Positions 60,503-64,000 of a DNA stretch of 64,000 nt are shown here, piece after piece (the first letter of the stretch is position 1; each line of letters opens with the position of its first letter). The DNA lies in assembly GCA_016081115.2 (NCBI GenBank), contig JABTTQ020002531.1, positions 186,001 to 250,000 on the forward strand. The letters run 5' to 3'. Below the pieces are notes generated by a model that did not search any database, was not told where the DNA came from, and saw nothing but the letters and a program-made list of their open reading frames with translations. This stretch comes from Rehmannia glutinosa. Lineage: Eukaryota; Streptophyta; Magnoliopsida; Lamiales; Orobanchaceae. Both the position numbers and the translations under genes were made by a program.

Positions 60503-63500
60503 CTACACAATATAATCATGGGGAGGGGTCCAAGTCGATGCATCAGTGCTAAATTTATACACCGTAAATGCTACATGCCGACGATAGGTTGTTTTTATAT
60601 ACTCCTCTCGTGTTAAGGACCGGTCAAATACATTTATAAGAAAACTCTCCACCCTCCTCAACGCAAACGGTCCACAACTATGACTATCATGTTGTTCGTA
60701 ATTCTTTGATGGACCAACAACCTTGACAGTCCAAGTATTCTCTCGAGGTGTCAACTCCGGACGCTCTTGGTAGAAACCGGTTTGCCGTAGCAAAACCGGA
60801 ATAATACGTGCAAACGGATAGAGAGTCGTCGTCACGGTCAAGTCCCAACCTCAGCGGTAGCTTGTGGATGTTGGAGTCATAAATCCAAATCGTGCAATCC
60901 TTGGGCCGCTATCCTCACAACAATCCAATGACTGCCGATGTTGTGGATAAAAACAACCTGCAAAAAATCGATTAGAAATTAGGGAGTATGAACAAAATAA
61001 TAATTAGTTAATTAATTTATACCGAAAAGAGATAGTTCTTACGTGGTCCAACGAACTCCATGGAGGCACCCCACCCCAAAGAGGTCATTCACCATGGACG
61101 TACTCCACCAACGGCGCGAGGAAGGTCATCGGTATGACCTCGCACGGCATCGTCAAACTCTCCACCGGTGGGTCCTTTCCATGTAGATCGGTCCATACTT
61201 TGCTAGATCAAGTTGTATAATGAAAACATATTTGTTAGTAAAAACACGAATGTACCGAAACAAAATAAATGACACATTATGGACTATTTATCTAAGAAAT
61301 ACATGAAACTTACAAATGTTCGTGTGTCAACCAATCCCATACGACCTCGCACTGGGATGGACCACTACACCACCAACTCAGCCGGCAATGTAGTACATCT
61401 AGGTAGGCATCAATTTTCAGAATAACAAAAAAACAATAAGATCAATTGTCAATGAACATGAACAAATAACACGAACGAAATGCAAGGAAAAAATATTAAC
61501 ATTGTGTTACCACTTCCAAATCACTGGTCGGTGACTCGATATCCTTAAAGAAACTCTTTCGCCAAATGTGCAAAACGCGTATCCAACATTGCGGTGAGAT
61601 TTAAAACTCGTGTTAAAATCACAAAACAACAATAGTGTATTTGAATTCATATATTGATTTAACTTACGTCTCATCGCTTATCTAAGAACCGCATGTACTC
61701 AAGCATGTGTGGCATCCTCCTTACGGCGCTCGTTTGCCGTGAAAGGGCTACGAAGGTACCTAGACGGCGATCGTGCTCTCACAACACGAACGGACATATC
61801 ATCCCCTCCAGATGAACCCCGGCCGATGCACCAATACCAACCGGTGTCCGTACATCCGTAGGGGACAGATCCAACGAAGCCCCTACGACACCGGTGGTGG
61901 AGGAGAAGTAGTCCGGCGCCCTTTGAGGGGAGACCGCTCACCCACCACCGTGGGGGGAATAGAATCGCACAATGAAGGAAACTTCATTAAATAACATAAT
62001 TCAAAAGATATTATATTCTAAATGTTTAACAGAAAAACAAATAAATGCGCACCTGAGCAGATATCAGTCACGTTGAATGGCAGGATCCATCGCCGACCTC
62101 CTTCCGCACGATAGGCGGTACCATAGCAGATACGTGCTTCTGGACTAAATCTGGCACGATCTGCTGCACAGAAGGTGGAACCTCCTGCCGCACCGCTGCA
62201 GGAACCTCCTGCTGCATCCGGTCGAACTAAACCGGAACTAACGCTCGACCTCCCGCCGTACTAAACGCGGGACCAAGGCCTCAATGGCACGCTCAACCAA
62301 AGTCGGCACAATGGCCTCCACCTGCTGCCCACCAATTCTTCTAATAGCGCTCGATCGGCAGCTAGAGAGGGTGTGGAGGTGTGTGGAGGAACATCTGGGA
62401 ACAACGCCCTCGGGGCCTGGACGATCATAATCACCCATTTCAATATGTGATCGGCATCAAGGCTATCATCATCATCCATCAATGAAGTCGACTCATGTGT
62501 GGTGCGTCGACGCTTTGTGGGCTTCTTCTTCCCGATTGGGTTACCCCAATGAACATAAACAACACCGGATCGGAGCTCGAGATTGACATGCAATAAATAA
62601 GGAAGCTCATTGTCCCTCGCAGTTAAGGTCCGGTGCGTATCAATCTACAAAATTGCAAGATCAAAATCAGTAATTACTTAATTATTACCATAAGTTAAAA
62701 TTTGAAAAATGCAAATTACATTTTGTACCTGACGGTCAAGAAAGCCATGCAGATTCACGGAGGACTTCGGAAACTTCCCGGCGTGTGCGGCGTGGAATAG
62801 CAATGTCCGAGTCAGTAACCCCACATGAATCCTCCAGATTGGGTATGGCCTCGCACGCCCATATCTAAGAAGAACAATAAAAATAGTTAAATTATAAGAT
62901 GTATGTTTGTACTAAATGTAAATTATAAGATGTAAATTACATTAATATCACTTACCAAGAAATCCCAAACAAATCAGTAAATACGGAAAGTACTCTTGGG
63001 CTCGGTGGGTAACATGAAAGGTAGTGGCATAAAATGAACGCAGTACTTCCCAGAGAAAGACTCCCACCGATCAACGTCATCAACCAAAGTCCACCATGAA
63101 TCCTCAATGATTTGTGGACCTTGGATCCCATGCGAATAGCAAATAATGTGCAACCAACAACTTCGCCACCTTCAACTCATCGGAAGGATCATCACGGAAT
63201 GCACCTTTGCAAAATGCAAGAGTAGATCCTCCATCGACACCTTAACACCACGGTAGTGTCTATCATACAACCCGTTGGGAGGCGGCACGTGGTTGGTGTT
63301 CGGATTAAATGTGGTGGGGGCAAAGGATAGCCCAAGAATTAAAGCGTACTCATATGTGGAGAATCAATCAAACGGTTTCCAATCCGAAACCAAAATTCGT
63401 CCCTTGCACCTTTCTTAACAACCTCCTTCGCAATAACGGCATGAAGGGCGGCATTACAACTAACCGCACGGTTGTCCATCCGCAATACAAAACCAAAACA

Positions 63501-63650
63501 GGACTTTGAAACTCTTCATACACAAAATCCCCGCAATCATGCAACTCGAGTTCTAAGTCGTCAAGAATCGACAACTTTCGCTATACAAATTGATCTTGGC
63601 TTTATTGCCATAAAGTTCGGCCTCTTCCAAGCCCACCGTGAATAATAGTA
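60503..63650 (-). pseudogene. DUF1985 / Ulp1-type cysteine protease gene of element E
   Basis: The 5' part, at 62945-63600 on the minus strand, reads as a DUF1985-like block across shifts ('ARDEFWFRIGNRLIDSP', 'DRHYRGVKVSMEDLLLHFAK', 'DELKVAKLLVAHYLLFAWD'). Splice-like GT/AG junctions follow near 62950 and 62730. A middle Lys/Arg-rich and Asp-rich segment at 62400-62590 looks like a linker. The 3' part (60503-60960) has the C48/Ulp1 catalytic layout: 'GSHWIVVRI' (His), 'IYDSN' (Asp) and 'HDSHSCGPFAL' (Cys, about 60680). Ulp1 proteases remove SUMO or related tags; in MULEs their role is unknown. Frameshifts near 60840 and elsewhere break it. The exon map between 61000 and 62300 is unclear. Confidence 0.68.
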
Positions 63651-63714
63651 AAAATCAAAATTAGCAATCAACCACTATCAGAAATCACATAGAGAACTCT
63701 AAAAAATTGGCAAA

Positions 63715-63965
63715 CTACTATGGCACGATGGCTTATTCATCGACCGTGCCAAGAGTAAAGCCATCGTGCCATCAAGGCACGATGGTGGCACGATCGATGA
63801 ATAAAGCCATCGTGCCAACAAGGGCGATGGTGGCACGATCGATGAATAAGACATCGTGCCAAAGTGGCACGATGGTGGCACGTTCGATGACTAAGCCATC
63901 GTGCACAAGTGGCACGATCGTACAATCGATCGTGCCACCTGAAAAGGCTTCATCGACCGTGCCAT
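63715..63965. repeat. GGCACGAT / ATCGTGCC cluster 4
   Basis: The densest cluster: about fifteen motif copies, with a higher-order unit GGCACGATGGTGGCACGATCGATGAATAAGCCATCGTGCC that appears about four times. It lies just upstream of the Ulp1-type gene's 5' end, in promoter position. Confidence 0.88.
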
Positions 63966-64000
63966 TTCGTCTTCTTCAAAGTTCCATATTTCAAATTTTA

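Larger units (their letters stand above)
55113..64000. mobile_element. Element E: large MULE with transposase-OTU and Ulp1-type genes (right end outside window)
   Basis: The left terminus GGGCGGCGCTATTGGCACCC resembles that of element F. Inside are a plus-strand transposase with OTU domain (55398-58628), a minus-strand unknown ORF (59212-59830) and a minus-strand DUF1985/Ulp1-type gene (60503-63650). No matching right end occurs before 64000, so the element is at least 8.9 kb. MULEs with Ulp1-like genes are known from plants (e.g. Kaonashi in rice, CUMULE in melon). Confidence 0.72.

Overview
The window looks like nuclear DNA of a flowering plant, most likely a eudicot. It has one intact intron-rich nuclear gene, plant-type Ty1/copia and Ty3/gypsy retrotransposons with initiator-methionine-tRNA primer sites, a plant L1 LINE, Mutator-like elements (MULEs), MITEs and an endogenous plant pararetrovirus (EPRV). 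No rRNA, tRNA or CRISPR feature was seen. No more precise host assignment can be supported.

Layout. 1-176: 3' end of an asymmetric-TIR MULE. 177-2078 and 16267-16997: one minus-strand caulimovirid relic (RT, then transactivator, then promoter/leader), split by a 14.2 kb copia element at 2084-16261. That element has AATTT target duplications, 1.56 kb LTRs and an extra 5.4 kb region behind pol. 17023-40080: three asymmetric-TIR MULEs (A, C, D) inserted in TA-rich DNA. D keeps a FAR1-type DNA-binding domain. D contains a minus-strand copia (22816-38808), which contains a gypsy-like element (24930-32553), which contains a 391 bp hAT-type MITE (27966-28356).

41053-46772 (minus): the only gene that reads as intact, a DEAD-box RNA helicase of the RH30/p68 type. 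It has ten exons that splice in frame to 626 residues, with MITEs in its last two introns. A 6.0 kb MULE (F, 46900-52936, 9-bp duplication TTTGATTTT) starts 127 bp upstream of its start codon and carries a LINE. 53144-54663: solo LTR related to the second copia. 54918-55074: MITE.

55113-64000: left part of a large MULE (E) that runs off the window. It carries a transposase with a C-terminal OTU protease domain on the plus strand, and an unidentified ORF plus a DUF1985/Ulp1-type protease gene on the minus strand. Four clusters of a GGCACGAT/ATCGTGCC motif lie between and inside these genes.

A general caution: paired LTRs here differ again and again at CAG/CTG trinucleotides (CTG versus CG, TCG or CCG), and several frame breaks in transposon genes fall at such places. 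The helicase exons show no such damage. This could be a base-calling artefact at methylated CHG sites, so breaks in transposon ORFs should not all be read as real mutations.
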